From Psychroserpens sp. SPM9 (GTDB taxonomy: Bacteria > Bacteroidota > Bacteroidia > Flavobacteriales > Flavobacteriaceae), in assembly GCF_025153525.1 (NCBI RefSeq), contig NZ_JANZNR010000006.1, positions 186,001 to 250,000 on the forward strand: a stretch of DNA of 64,000 nt, in the 5' to 3' direction. How positions within the stretch are numbered: position 1 is the first letter of the stretch; each line of letters opens with the position of its first letter. Of this stretch, positions 10,554-19,050 are shown in pieces. Position numbers and translations under genes: made by a program. The notes under the pieces were generated by a model. It was not told the DNA's origin, did not search any database, and saw only the letters and a list, made by a program, of their open reading frames with translations.

Positions 10554-10727
10554 TTTGTTTTGTTATTTGATTTGTTGTGGCGCTTAGCTGATACACTACT
10601 TTATCAATTAAGATTTTTCACGTTGTAGCATTTCTAATTCATTGACAAAAAATGCTGGTATGTCCATAAGAAAGCGCTAGCCGTGAAGCATCATAATTTA
10701 AAATACCTATTGCCTTTTATTAAAAAG

Positions 10728-10745
10728 TGCCTGTAGAAGCAGGCA
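10728..10745 (-). terminator. Terminator after HPRT-Adk gene
   Basis: The 6-bp stem TGCCTG/CAGGCA has a 6-base loop. On the minus strand it is followed by CTTTTTA, about 10 bases past the stop codon of the fused gene. It separates that gene from obgE. Confidence 0.6.
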
Positions 10746-10755
10746 AACATTTCAA

Positions 10756-11865
10756 TTAAAGCTTATCTATCACATTATTAAGTCGCTCAGTGATTTCGTT
10801 AATGCTTCCAACGCCATCAACACCATAATATTTATCTTGAGCAGCATAATAGTCTTTTAAAATTGCTGTTTTTTTGTAGTATTCTGTGATGCGATTTCTA
10901 ATGATTGATTCGTCGGCATCATCTTTTCTTCCGCTGGTTTTTCCACGTTCTAAAAGGCGTTCTACTAAAACTTCATCATCAACTTCGAGCGCAATCATCG
11001 CATTAATTTGCGAATCTTTATCCTCCATTAACTGATCTAGAGCTTCGGCTTGTGCATTCGTTCTTGGAAATCCATCAAAAATAAAACCTTTAGCATCGGC
11101 ATTTTTTTCAACCTCAGCGTTAAGCATGTCGATGGTTACCTGATCTGGAACTAATTCGCCTTTGTCCATAAAAGACTTTGCGAGCATCCCTAGAGCAGTT
11201 TCATTTTTTATATTAAATCGAAACACATCTCCGGTTGAAATATGAATCAGATTGTATTTTTCTTTTAAAAAATTGGCTTGTGTTCCTTTTCCTGCTCCTG
11301 GAGGTCCAAATAGCACTAAGTTAGTCATGTGTTGTGTTGTTTTTAATTGATATATAGCTGGCAAGTCACGTCCTAATCCGTTGTAATCTAATCCGTAGCC
11401 AACAATAAATTTATTAGGAATTTCTAATCCGATATAATGTAACTTATAATCTTTTTTATAAGCTTCTGGCTTGTAAAAGAGCGTCGCGATTTTTAACTCA
11501 TCAACCATTTCATTTTCAAAAATGCGATGAATGGCCTCCAAAGTATTCCCAGAATCGATAATATCTTCCAGAATAACGACTTTTCTGCCTGATAAGTCTT
11601 GAGTTAAACCGATGAGACGTTGAATATCTTCGGAAGACTTTAAACCTTCATACGATGCTAATTTTATAAAAGTCACCTCGCAAGGTTTAGGATATTTTTT
11701 TACAAAATCGCTCACAAACATAAACGACCCATTTAAGATCCCAACAAACACAGGCACTTCGTCTTGTAAGTCGTTTGCAATCTCATCTACCATTCGCTGA
11801 ACAGCAGTATCAACTTCCTGTTCAGAAATAAAAGATTTAAAGTATAAATCGTGTAGTTTAATCAA
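10756..11865 (-). CDS. adk: Hypoxanthine phosphoribosyltransferase-adenylate kinase fusion
   Basis: 369 residues in one uninterrupted frame. Residues 1-178 are an HPRT with the PRPP-binding loop VVILEDIIDSGNT (about residues 92-104). Residues 180-369 are an adenylate kinase with P-loop GPPGAGKGT, the DGFPRT motif and a LLERGKTSGRKDD lid lacking zinc cysteines. HPRT salvages hypoxanthine/guanine to IMP/GMP, and Adk equilibrates AMP, ADP and ATP, so both steps of purine salvage are on one chain. Residue 180 is an internal Met exactly where free Adk would start, so a separate Adk product by internal initiation is possible. Similar fusions occur in flavobacteria, from memory. Confidence 0.93.
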   Translation of the reverse strand: MIKLHDLYFKSFISEQEVDTAVQRMVDEIANDLQDEVPVFVGILNGSFMFVSDFVKKYPKPCEVTFIKLASYEGLKSSEDIQRLIGLTQDLSGRKVVILEDIIDSGNTLEAIHRIFENEMVDELKIATLFYKPEAYKKDYKLHYIGLEIPNKFIVGYGLDYNGLGRDLPAIYQLKTTQHMTNLVLFGPPGAGKGTQANFLKEKYNLIHISTGDVFRFNIKNETALGMLAKSFMDKGELVPDQVTIDMLNAEVEKNADAKGFIFDGFPRTNAQAEALDQLMEDKDSQINAMIALEVDDEVLVERLLERGKTSGRKDDADESIIRNRITEYYKKTAILKDYYAAQDKYYGVDGVGSINEITERLNNVIDKL

Positions 11866-11958
11866 TTGATTTTGATTTTAAAAAGGCAAAGATAATGATT
11901 TGATTTTCGATTGACGATTTTCAATTTATGATTTTAGAATTTTGTTATGGATTTAGTG

Positions 11959-11966
11959 TATTTTTG
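11959..11966 (+). promoter_or_regulatory. Putative -7 box for purK
   Basis: TATTTTTG fits the Bacteroidota -7 consensus TAnnTTTG and lies about 60 bp upstream of the purK ATG. No convincing -33 element was identified. Confidence 0.45.
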
Positions 11967-12025
11967 TGTCACAAAAGCAACATTAAATCTAAAAAAGGTT
12001 TCTATTTTCACAGAAACAACCTAAG

Positions 12026-13183
12026 TTGATGAACTATTTTTCTTCTAATTTTAAACTCGGTATTCTTGGTGGTGGCCAATTAGGCAAAATGATGCTCTAC
12101 ACCACAAGACAATTTGATATCACCACTCATGTTATGGATGCCAGCAACGAAGCGCCTTGTAAAATTGCTTGTAATCACTTTGTCTTGGGAGACTTAATGG
12201 ACTTTGATGCGGTTTATAACTTCGGAAAGCAAGTTGACCTCCTTACCTTTGAAATTGAAAATGTAAATGTCGATGCTTTAGAGCAACTGGAAAAAGAAGG
12301 GGTTCGTGTATATCCTTCGTCGAAAACCTTACGAACCATTCAAAATAAGGCCACACAGAAATTGTTTTATCGAGATCATAATATCCCAACTTCAGAGTTT
12401 ACCCGATTTGCTTACCGTTCTGAAATTGAAGATGCTATTGATAATGGCGGACTCGAATTTCCTTTCGTTTGGAAAGCCGCACAATTTGGATATGATGGGA
12501 ATGGCGTTAAAATAATTCGTCAGTTATCCGATTTAGAGAATCTGCCCAAAGGCGAATGTATTGCAGAAGATTTAGTTCCTTTTAAAAACGAACTAGCCGT
12601 TATTGTTGCCAGAAATAAAGCTGGAGATGTCAAAACATATCCCGTTGTAGAAATGGAGTTTCATCCAGAAGCCAATCAAGTAGAATATGTGATTTGCCCT
12701 GCCAGAATTGAAGATGCCGTCGCAAAAAAAGCAAGAGCAGTTGCCATGAATGTATCCCAAGCATTTAAACATGTAGGTTTATTAGCCGTGGAAATGTTTC
12801 AAACAAAAAATGATGAGATTCTGGTCAATGAAGTGGCACCGAGACCACACAATTCTGGGCATCAAACCATTGAAGCAAGCTATACATCGCAATTTGAACA
12901 ACATATTAGAGCGATTTTAAACCTTCCTTTAGGTAAAACTGAAAGCAAAGTGGGTGGCATTATGGTAAATCTGGTAGGAGCCGAAGGCCATACAGGTGAT
13001 GTTCATTATGAACATATAGAAGACATTATGCAACTAGAAGGTGTAACACCACATATCTACGGAAAAAAACAAACCCGACCTTTCCGAAAAATGGGACATG
13101 TTACTATTGTTAACGAAGATATTAACGAAGCAAGAAAAACTGCCGAAACTGTAAAGAAAACTATTAAAGTGATAAGCCAATAA
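12026..13183 (+). CDS. purK: 5-(carboxyamino)imidazole ribonucleotide synthase
   Basis: 385 residues, cytoplasmic ATP-grasp enzyme that uses ATP and bicarbonate to convert AIR to N5-CAIR in purine synthesis. The N-terminal motif LGILGGGQLGKMM (residues 11-23), the ATP-grasp core (FVWKAAQFGYDGNGVK) and the catalytic NEVAPRPHNSGH block are all present. Its length is usual for the family. It is followed by purE after a 2-bp gap, the usual PurK-PurE pairing. The first ATG is doubled by codon 2 (MMN), so the start is uncertain by one residue. Confidence 0.97.
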   Translation: MMNYFSSNFKLGILGGGQLGKMMLYTTRQFDITTHVMDASNEAPCKIACNHFVLGDLMDFDAVYNFGKQVDLLTFEIENVNVDALEQLEKEGVRVYPSSKTLRTIQNKATQKLFYRDHNIPTSEFTRFAYRSEIEDAIDNGGLEFPFVWKAAQFGYDGNGVKIIRQLSDLENLPKGECIAEDLVPFKNELAVIVARNKAGDVKTYPVVEMEFHPEANQVEYVICPARIEDAVAKKARAVAMNVSQAFKHVGLLAVEMFQTKNDEILVNEVAPRPHNSGHQTIEASYTSQFEQHIRAILNLPLGKTESKVGGIMVNLVGAEGHTGDVHYEHIEDIMQLEGVTPHIYGKKQTRPFRKMGHVTIVNEDINEARKTAETVKKTIKVISQ

Positions 13184-13185
13184 CT

Positions 13186-13665
13186 ATGAGTAAAGTAGCC
13201 GTAATCATGGGAAGCAAAAGCGATCTTCCTGTCATGCAAGATGCCATAGACATCTTAAACGAATTTAAAATTGAAGTCGAAGTTGATATTGTTTCTGCTC
13301 ATAGAACTCCTGAAAAATTATTTGAGTTCAGTAAAAATGCACATTTAAAAGGAATTAATGTCATTATTGCCGGAGCTGGTGGCGCTGCACATTTACCAGG
13401 CATGGTCGCCTCATTATCACCGTTACCTGTTATTGGTGTCCCGGTAAAAAGCAGCAACTCTATTGATGGTTGGGATTCTGTGTTATCAATATTGCAAATG
13501 CCTGGTGGAGTTCCTGTAGCAACAGTAGCGCTTAATGGTGCAAAAAACGCCGGAATCTTAGCTGCTCAAATCATTGGAGCCTCAAATAGCGATGTGCTAA
13601 ATACAATAATCGATTATAAAGAAAGTTTAAAAGCTAAAGTGATTGAATCTTCAAAAAATTTGTAG
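13186..13665 (+). CDS. purE: N5-carboxyaminoimidazole ribonucleotide mutase
   Basis: 159 residues, class I PurE, which rearranges N5-CAIR to CAIR. The GSKSDLPVM phosphate-binding loop (residues 9-17), SAHRTPEKL with the catalytic histidine, and GAGGAAHLPGM are all visible. It is co-transcribed with purK and followed by a strong terminator. Confidence 0.97.
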   Translation: MSKVAVIMGSKSDLPVMQDAIDILNEFKIEVEVDIVSAHRTPEKLFEFSKNAHLKGINVIIAGAGGAAHLPGMVASLSPLPVIGVPVKSSNSIDGWDSVLSILQMPGGVPVATVALNGAKNAGILAAQIIGASNSDVLNTIIDYKESLKAKVIESSKNL

Positions 13666-13681
13666 GCAAACAACCACAAAA

Positions 13682-13707
13682 AAAACCTCGCTTTTACACG
13701 AGGTTTT
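13682..13707 (+). terminator. Terminator after purKE
   Basis: A 9-bp perfect stem (AAAACCTCG/CGAGGTTTT) with an 8-base loop starts 17 bases after the purE stop codon. The 3' arm ends in four Ts. Confidence 0.8.
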
Positions 13708-13858
13708 AGAGCTATTAATCAATTCTTACTAAATCTTAAAAATATAAGCTTTAATAATACCGCAAAAGTAAGCATTAATCTCACATCATGGTCTTAATGT
13801 TTAGTTAATGAAATAGAAACATTTAATCATAAAAATCCTACATAATACATTCATTTCA

Positions 13859-14695
13859 ATGAAAAACATCTCTGGTATCTTCTTACTTTTTCTAGTGTTT
13901 AACTGTACTTCTAATCCGCATTTAAAGACCTATACTGCTGAAATTTCAGCATTAAAAACCGAATCAGACAAAGAACAATACTGGAAAAAGCTACATCATT
14001 TAGATCAAACCGTCTACCTTAAGGAAACAAAAGGCGCCATGGCTGGTGATTCTATTTCATTGACCAATATGATGCGAACAGCTTTAATGTTTGAAATTCA
14101 TGGTGACGAAGTGTATAAGTTGCACAACTTAGTTCCTATATTAAACTTTACACACAACTACATTGGAGATTCTAACCTTGCGTTTTGGCCAATCATTCTA
14201 AAATGCAAAAATGTTGGTGGCTCTATCGATCAATTTGGTGGTGGTTTTCCAGCGTATCAGCTCGAAGGCATGTCGATGAGTTTTTATGATTATTCTCTGT
14301 CTGGTAAAGATTCAGAATTTCCACGTTTATTAAAAAAGCTGGAGGATAAAGTTTATCCAAAAGTGAGTATCGAACTTGCCAAAATTTACGAAGAACAGTT
14401 CGCCTTAAGTTCACTGAAAGAAAAGAAAATTATTGGACAATGGAATCGTCAACCTGCCAAAAACTTTGAAGATGGCGGACCTTTTGAATTTGTAAACATG
14501 TCTGATGGTAATTTGTATATCAGACATAGACATCGGCTTCAAAAATTGATTGAAATTTCAAAAACCGATACCATAACAACCTACAAAATTAAGAACGAAC
14601 CCTTTGATTGGACTTATCAACTATCAAATCATACCTTACGCTTGGTTGACGATTTAAATACCACATTAATCACCTACAATACGTTTAAAAAATAA
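13859..14695 (+). CDS. Uncharacterised lipoprotein
   Basis: 278 residues; I do not recognise the family. The N-terminus (MKNISGIFLLFLVFNCTSN) is a lipoprotein signal with a probable lipidated Cys16. The body is mixed alpha/beta. The C-terminal 80 residues (GQWNRQPAKNFEDGG..., with several YxI/RxR strands) resemble a small beta-barrel of the kind that reports on degradation products. The stop codon overlaps the start of the M3 peptidase gene (TAATG), so the two are translationally coupled. It may work with the peptidase, but nothing in the sequence shows that. Confidence 0.75.
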   Translation: MKNISGIFLLFLVFNCTSNPHLKTYTAEISALKTESDKEQYWKKLHHLDQTVYLKETKGAMAGDSISLTNMMRTALMFEIHGDEVYKLHNLVPILNFTHNYIGDSNLAFWPIILKCKNVGGSIDQFGGGFPAYQLEGMSMSFYDYSLSGKDSEFPRLLKKLEDKVYPKVSIELAKIYEEQFALSSLKEKKIIGQWNRQPAKNFEDGGPFEFVNMSDGNLYIRHRHRLQKLIEISKTDTITTYKIKNEPFDWTYQLSNHTLRLVDDLNTTLITYNTFKK

Positions 14696-16731
14696 TGAAC
14701 ATACTTAATTCTAAATTCGACACACCTTATCATACAGCGCCTTTTTCTAAAATTAAAAATGAAGATTATTTACCTGCATTTAAAAAAGCCATTGAAAAAG
14801 CACGAGCAGAAATAGATGCGATTACATCAAATACTGAAGTGCCAACCTTTGAAAACACCATTGAAGCTTTAGATTTTTCTGGTGAAGAATTAGACCGTTT
14901 ATCTAGTATCTTTTTTAATCTGAATAGTGCCGAAACCAACGAAACCATTCAGAAGATTGCACAAGAAGTATCGCCACTCCTTTCAGAATTTAGCAACGAC
15001 ATCACTTTAAATGAAGACTTATTTAAACGTGTCAAAACGGTTTACGACCAAAAAGCAGATTTAGATATAACAGTTGAACAAAAAACCTTACTCGATAAAA
15101 AATATAAAGGCTTTTCCCGAAATGGAGCTAATCTTTCCGAAGCTAAGAAAACGCGACTTCGAGCGATCGATAAACAATTGAGTCAACTGAAACTCAAATT
15201 TGGTGAAAATGTATTAGCTGAAACTAATAAGTTTGAATTGCATCTTACCAATGAGGCAGAGCTTTCTGGCTTACCTGAAGGCGCTAAAGAAGCAGCACAA
15301 CAATTAGCCGAATCTAAAGGTAAAGCGGGTTGGTTGATTACCTTAGATTATCCGAGTTATATTCCGTTTATGACCTATGCAGACAATCGTAAACTCAGAA
15401 AACAATTAGCCATTGCGGCAGGTGCAAAAGCTTTTAAAGATGACGCACTAGACAATCAAGACAACGTGCTTCAAATTGCCAAATTACGTCATGAACGTGC
15501 TAACTTACTAGGTTATAAAACCCATGCACATTTTGTATTAGAGGAACGTATGGCCAAAACACCCGAAACCGTTGAAAATTTCCTGAATGAACTTTTAGAC
15601 AAAGCAAAACCCGCTGCAGAACGTGAGTTTCAGAATTTAGAACGTTTTGCTAAAGATTTAGATGGGATTGATCATCTTGAAAAATGGGATGGTGCTTATT
15701 ACTCTGAAAAATTAAAACAGAAGCTTTTTAGTTTAGATGACGAACAACTCAAACCGTATTTTAAATTAGAAAACGTAATTGATGGCGTATTTACTATAGC
15801 TGAACGTTTATACGATCTCAAATTTGAAGCTATTGACAACATCGACAAGTACCATGACGATGTACTAACGTATAAGGTTACAGATCTTAAAGGAGAATTA
15901 GTGGCTATTTTCTATGCAGATTTCTTTCCTAGAGCAGGCAAACGAAATGGGGCCTGGATGACGGTTTACAAACCACAGTACATTAAGAATAACGTAAATG
16001 ACAGACCTCATATTTCTATCGTTTGCAACTTTACAAAACCAACAAAAACAAAACCATCGCTGCTCACCTTTAATGAGGTAACCACTTTATTTCACGAATT
16101 TGGCCATGCTTTACATGGGATGCTTGCCAATACGACTTATCCGAGTTTATCAGGAACAAGTGTATACTGGGATTTTGTAGAATTACCATCTCAAGTATTA
16201 GAAAACTGGTGCTATGAAAAAGAAGCTTTAGAATTATTCGCTACACATTATGAAACCGGAGAAGTGATTCTTATGGAACTTATCGAAAAAATAAAAGCCT
16301 CAGCAACTTTTCATGAAGGAATGCAAACTTTGCGACAGATTAGTTTCGGATTATTAGATATGTCCTGGCATGGACAAGATCCAACAGCGATTACCAATGT
16401 AAAAGCACAAGAGTTACAAGCTTTTGAAAACACAAAACTGTATCCTGACGTCGCAGAAAATTGTATGAGTACTTCATTTTCTCACATTTTTCAAGGTGGA
16501 TACAGTTCGGGATATTACAGTTATAAATGGGCTGAAGTTTTAGACGCTGATGCCTTTGAATACTTTTTAGAACAAGGTGTTTTTGATAAAGACGTGGCGA
16601 CTAAATTTAAAAATCATGTGCTATCTCAAGGCGGTATTGAAGATCCAATGACCTTGTACAAACGATTTAGAGGAAAAGAACCACAACCTGATGCTTTATT
16701 GAAACGTGCTGGACTCATTGAAAAAGCTTAA
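14695..16731 (+). CDS. M3 family metallopeptidase (oligopeptidase A / Dcp type)
   Basis: 678 residues with no signal peptide, so cytoplasmic. The zinc motif HEFGH is at residues 467-471 inside FHEFGHALHGML, with the third ligand Glu in the following WDFVELPSQ segment. The substrate-loop block SFSHIFQGGYSSGYYSYKWAEVLDADAF near residue 600 is typical of OpdA/Dcp. Such enzymes cleave short peptides during protein turnover. It overlaps the upstream lipoprotein gene by one base. The distinction between oligopeptidase A and dipeptidyl carboxypeptidase cannot be made safely here. Confidence 0.95.
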   Translation: MNILNSKFDTPYHTAPFSKIKNEDYLPAFKKAIEKARAEIDAITSNTEVPTFENTIEALDFSGEELDRLSSIFFNLNSAETNETIQKIAQEVSPLLSEFSNDITLNEDLFKRVKTVYDQKADLDITVEQKTLLDKKYKGFSRNGANLSEAKKTRLRAIDKQLSQLKLKFGENVLAETNKFELHLTNEAELSGLPEGAKEAAQQLAESKGKAGWLITLDYPSYIPFMTYADNRKLRKQLAIAAGAKAFKDDALDNQDNVLQIAKLRHERANLLGYKTHAHFVLEERMAKTPETVENFLNELLDKAKPAAEREFQNLERFAKDLDGIDHLEKWDGAYYSEKLKQKLFSLDDEQLKPYFKLENVIDGVFTIAERLYDLKFEAIDNIDKYHDDVLTYKVTDLKGELVAIFYADFFPRAGKRNGAWMTVYKPQYIKNNVNDRPHISIVCNFTKPTKTKPSLLTFNEVTTLFHEFGHALHGMLANTTYPSLSGTSVYWDFVELPSQVLENWCYEKEALELFATHYETGEVILMELIEKIKASATFHEGMQTLRQISFGLLDMSWHGQDPTAITNVKAQELQAFENTKLYPDVAENCMSTSFSHIFQGGYSSGYYSYKWAEVLDADAFEYFLEQGVFDKDVATKFKNHVLSQGGIEDPMTLYKRFRGKEPQPDALLKRAGLIEKA

Positions 16732-16737
16732 CAATTA

Positions 16738-16761
16738 AACCGAAGTGTAACAGCTTCGGTT
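16738..16761 (+). terminator. Terminator after M3 peptidase
   Basis: The 8-bp stem AACCGAAG/CTTCGGTT has an 8-base loop. It is followed by AATTTTT, seven bases past the stop codon. Confidence 0.7.
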
Positions 16762-16773
16762 AATTTTTAAAAA

Positions 16774-16801
16774 TAAACTTTCAATAATTATTGAAAGTTT
16801 A
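16774..16801. promoter_or_regulatory. 28-bp perfect palindrome, probable GbsR/MarR operator
   Basis: Both 14-base arms are perfectly complementary around the centre at 16787/16788. The core is ACTTTCA-N8-TGAAAGT. It ends 10 bases before a -7 box TATATTTG (16812-16819) and 41 bases before the start codon of the regulator, so it covers the -33 region of that gene's promoter. The same core recurs at 17363-17384. Autoregulation is inferred. Confidence 0.75.
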
Positions 16802-16842
16802 AAATATTTTATATATTTGCCATATCAAACACATTAATCAGC

Positions 16843-17346
16843 ATGAATTACAACGAAGCCAAAATAAAATTTGTAAGTACCTGGGGAAGCTTAGGTTCGC
16901 TTTGGGGTATTAATAAAGCAATGGCTCAAATTCAGGCCTTACTCTTTATTTCTACCAAGCCTTTATCTATGGAAGATATCATGGAAGACTTAAAAATTTC
17001 GCGTGGTAATACGAGTATGAACTTACGACAGTTAATGGATTGGGGCATTGTTACTAAAGAGATCATTCCTGGGGAACGTAAAGAATATTTTACAACCGAA
17101 AAAGATGTACAGGAATTAGCAAGAATCATTGCAAAAGAGCGTAGCCGTAGAGAAATTCAGCCTGTCATCAAAGTTTTAAAGGAAGTTTCTTCTATTAAAG
17201 ATGACGGCACAGAAAAAACAAAAGAACTCATCAAACAAACCAAAGCCTTACACGATTTAACTGAAACCGCAGATGATATGATTAATAAAATAGTGAATCA
17301 AAAACAAAACTGGGTTACCAAGTCATTACTCAAACTTATTAAATGA
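16843..17346 (+). CDS. GbsR/MarR family transcriptional regulator
   Basis: 167 residues. A winged helix-turn-helix occupies residues 30-90: LSMEDIMEDLKISRGNTSMNLRQL is the recognition region, followed by the wing GIVTKEIIPGERKEYF. A helical C-terminal dimerisation part follows. GbsR-type proteins are usually repressors that respond to small molecules such as choline; the ligand here is unknown. The gene lies between two copies of one dyad (16774-16801 and 17363-17384) and heads an operon of small membrane and lipid-related genes, so it most likely controls both itself and that operon. Confidence 0.92.
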   Translation: MNYNEAKIKFVSTWGSLGSLWGINKAMAQIQALLFISTKPLSMEDIMEDLKISRGNTSMNLRQLMDWGIVTKEIIPGERKEYFTTEKDVQELARIIAKERSRREIQPVIKVLKEVSSIKDDGTEKTKELIKQTKALHDLTETADDMINKIVNQKQNWVTKSLLKLIK

Positions 17347-17362
17347 AAAAATTTTAAATCAT

Positions 17363-17384
17363 ACTTTCAATTTTTTCTGAAAGT
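17363..17384. promoter_or_regulatory. Second copy of the ACTTTCA-N8-TGAAAGT operator
   Basis: It has the same 7-base arms and 8-base spacer as the core of the palindrome at 16774-16801, but a different spacer sequence. It lies 18 bp upstream of the next start codon. Conserved arms with a free spacer are what a dimeric regulator site should show. Confidence 0.7.
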
Positions 17385-17402
17385 TTAATAACTATACAAA
17401 TC

Positions 17403-17708
17403 ATGAAAATTTTATTAAATATCTCACGCTTCATTAATGTTATAGCATTACTATTTTTAATTCTTGGACCTTATGGTATTGCAATCACAGGCTTTTTACA
17501 ACTTATAGCTGCTCTTATATTTTTAATTGTCTTTCCTAAAAACATTTTAATCTATATCTACTTTGCGGTAGTTGGCTTGTTCTTTTTACTTTGGAATCGT
17601 GAGCTTGACACTTGGTTATTTATAATTCCTATTCTCTTGATATTCTACTTAAGCTATCTCATTCATTGGAACAAACCTATTAACACTTTAAACACTTTAA
17701 AATCATGA
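17403..17708 (+). CDS. Small membrane protein, unknown
   Basis: 101 residues, almost wholly hydrophobic with about three to four membrane helices (residues 8-28, 30-50, 50-65 and 69-87) and a short polar tail. No family is recognised. Its last codon and stop overlap the next start by four bases (ATGA), so it is coupled to the following gene. Membership of the GbsR-controlled operon is the only clue to its role. Confidence 0.75.
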   Translation: MKILLNISRFINVIALLFLILGPYGIAITGFLQLIAALIFLIVFPKNILIYIYFAVVGLFFLLWNRELDTWLFIIPILLIFYLSYLIHWNKPINTLNTLKS

Positions 17709-18133
17709 ACATTCAAATTCCGAACTGGCTTATTATCTTAGGAGGCTGCGGACAAATTTTCACAGCTCTCATCTACCCTTATATTCGTCACCAAGTTTTC
17801 GATTGGTATAATGATGTTAAAAAATTAAAGCCTTTAAATCAAGAAATAGCCAAAACTTATGGCCGTTACATTCAAGGTTTAAATTTCGCTTTCGGTCTGA
17901 TCGCTATTCTGATTCCTAACGAATTAAAAAACCAAAGTAGTTTAGCGATAGCGCTTACAGGTCTCATCGCTGCATATTGGATAGGAAAAGTTGCAACGCA
18001 AATTGCCTATTACCCTATGTACGACATTCCAAAAAAACAACTTTTTAAAATAGGAGGAATAGGTATGAATATCCTATTTGTGCTCTTTGCTCTGGTTTAT
18101 TCATGGCTCTTAATTTTTAATCTGAATTTATAA
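17705..18133 (+). CDS. Membrane protein of unknown function, 142 aa
   Basis: Four predicted membrane helices (about residues 8-26, 58-74, 80-98 and 115-138) with a conserved-looking polar loop (DWYNDVKKLKPLNQEIAKTYGRYIQG) between helices one and two. The family is not identified. It overlaps the upstream gene by ATGA and is followed 19 bp later by the methyltransferase gene. It is likely part of the same envelope-related operon. Confidence 0.8.
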   Translation: MNIQIPNWLIILGGCGQIFTALIYPYIRHQVFDWYNDVKKLKPLNQEIAKTYGRYIQGLNFAFGLIAILIPNELKNQSSLAIALTGLIAAYWIGKVATQIAYYPMYDIPKKQLFKIGGIGMNILFVLFALVYSWLLIFNLNL

Positions 18134-18152
18134 TCTTTTTACACTCAATATT

Positions 18153-19028
18153 ATGAAAACAATAACCCTAGAACAACAGCTATCAGAAGATAATCGCATC
18201 GAAATGATCGATTTTTATAACGAAGCTACCGAAGATTATAAATTTTGGAGCCACGATTACAATATGCATTTTGGATATTTCATTCCGTTTAAAACCAATC
18301 CGTTTAAAAGGGATACCATGCTCAATCAAATGAATGCTCAGGTAATTAAACGCTTAGGCATCAGTAGTTCCAAAAACAGACTTATCGACTTAGGTTGTGG
18401 TATGGGAGCAACTATGCGTTATGCATTAAAGCAGTATACTAATGTGATTGCTTATGGTGTGACCTTGTCCGATTTTCAGCTAAAACAAGGAAACAAACTA
18501 CTGCAAGGGAAAAATGGCATCATTATTAAAGAAAATTATAACGATACGTCCTTTCAAACCAACGCTTTCGATTCTGCAGTTGCCATTGAAAGTTTCTGTC
18601 ATTCGGGTCACAGTTCACTTTCATTAAAAGAAGCACATCGCATTTTAAAACCTGGAGGACGTCTAGTTATTGCTGATGCATTCTTAAAAAAAGACAAAAC
18701 TCAATTATGTAAAGGTGCTAAGCATGCTTATCAAAATTTATGTAATCATTGGAGCTTAGAACAATTAGCAAACATTAATGATTATAAACAAAATCTCAAA
18801 AACTTAGGCTTTACTACTATTAAAATTGAGGACGCCTCTTTTAAAGTAGCACCATCTGTACTTCATGTTCCCTTTGCAATTATAGGTTTTATTTTAAAAA
18901 AATTGCTGCGATTTAAATCCATTAAACGGGAAAGCCTACATAATCTAAAAGGATCATTTTATGCTCTGTTTTCGGGTTTACACATGAAAAGCTTTGGTTA
19001 TTATATCATCACAGCTACTAAAAACTAA
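18153..19028 (+). CDS. SAM-dependent methyltransferase (class I, cyclopropane/lipid-type)
   Basis: 291 residues. Motif I LIDLGCGMGAT lies near residue 75, motif II-III (FDSAVAIESFCHS) near 135, and the HRILKPGGRLVIADAF block typical of small-molecule methyltransferases near 160. The N-terminal YKFWSHDYNMHFGYF segment resembles the cyclopropane-fatty-acid / sterol methyltransferase group. Substrate is unknown. Its position between membrane proteins and the TIGR01777, DUF2071 and ECF sigma genes suggests a lipid or pigment modification under stress control, which is inference. Confidence 0.88.
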   Translation: MKTITLEQQLSEDNRIEMIDFYNEATEDYKFWSHDYNMHFGYFIPFKTNPFKRDTMLNQMNAQVIKRLGISSSKNRLIDLGCGMGATMRYALKQYTNVIAYGVTLSDFQLKQGNKLLQGKNGIIIKENYNDTSFQTNAFDSAVAIESFCHSGHSSLSLKEAHRILKPGGRLVIADAFLKKDKTQLCKGAKHAYQNLCNHWSLEQLANINDYKQNLKNLGFTTIKIEDASFKVAPSVLHVPFAIIGFILKKLLRFKSIKRESLHNLKGSFYALFSGLHMKSFGYYIITATKN

Positions 19029-19050
19029 CACGATTTAGACTTCAAAACTT

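Noticed and set aside
17393-17400. TATACAAA as a -7 box for the 17403 gene.
   Set aside because: It lacks the TTTG half of the consensus, so it is not reported as a promoter.
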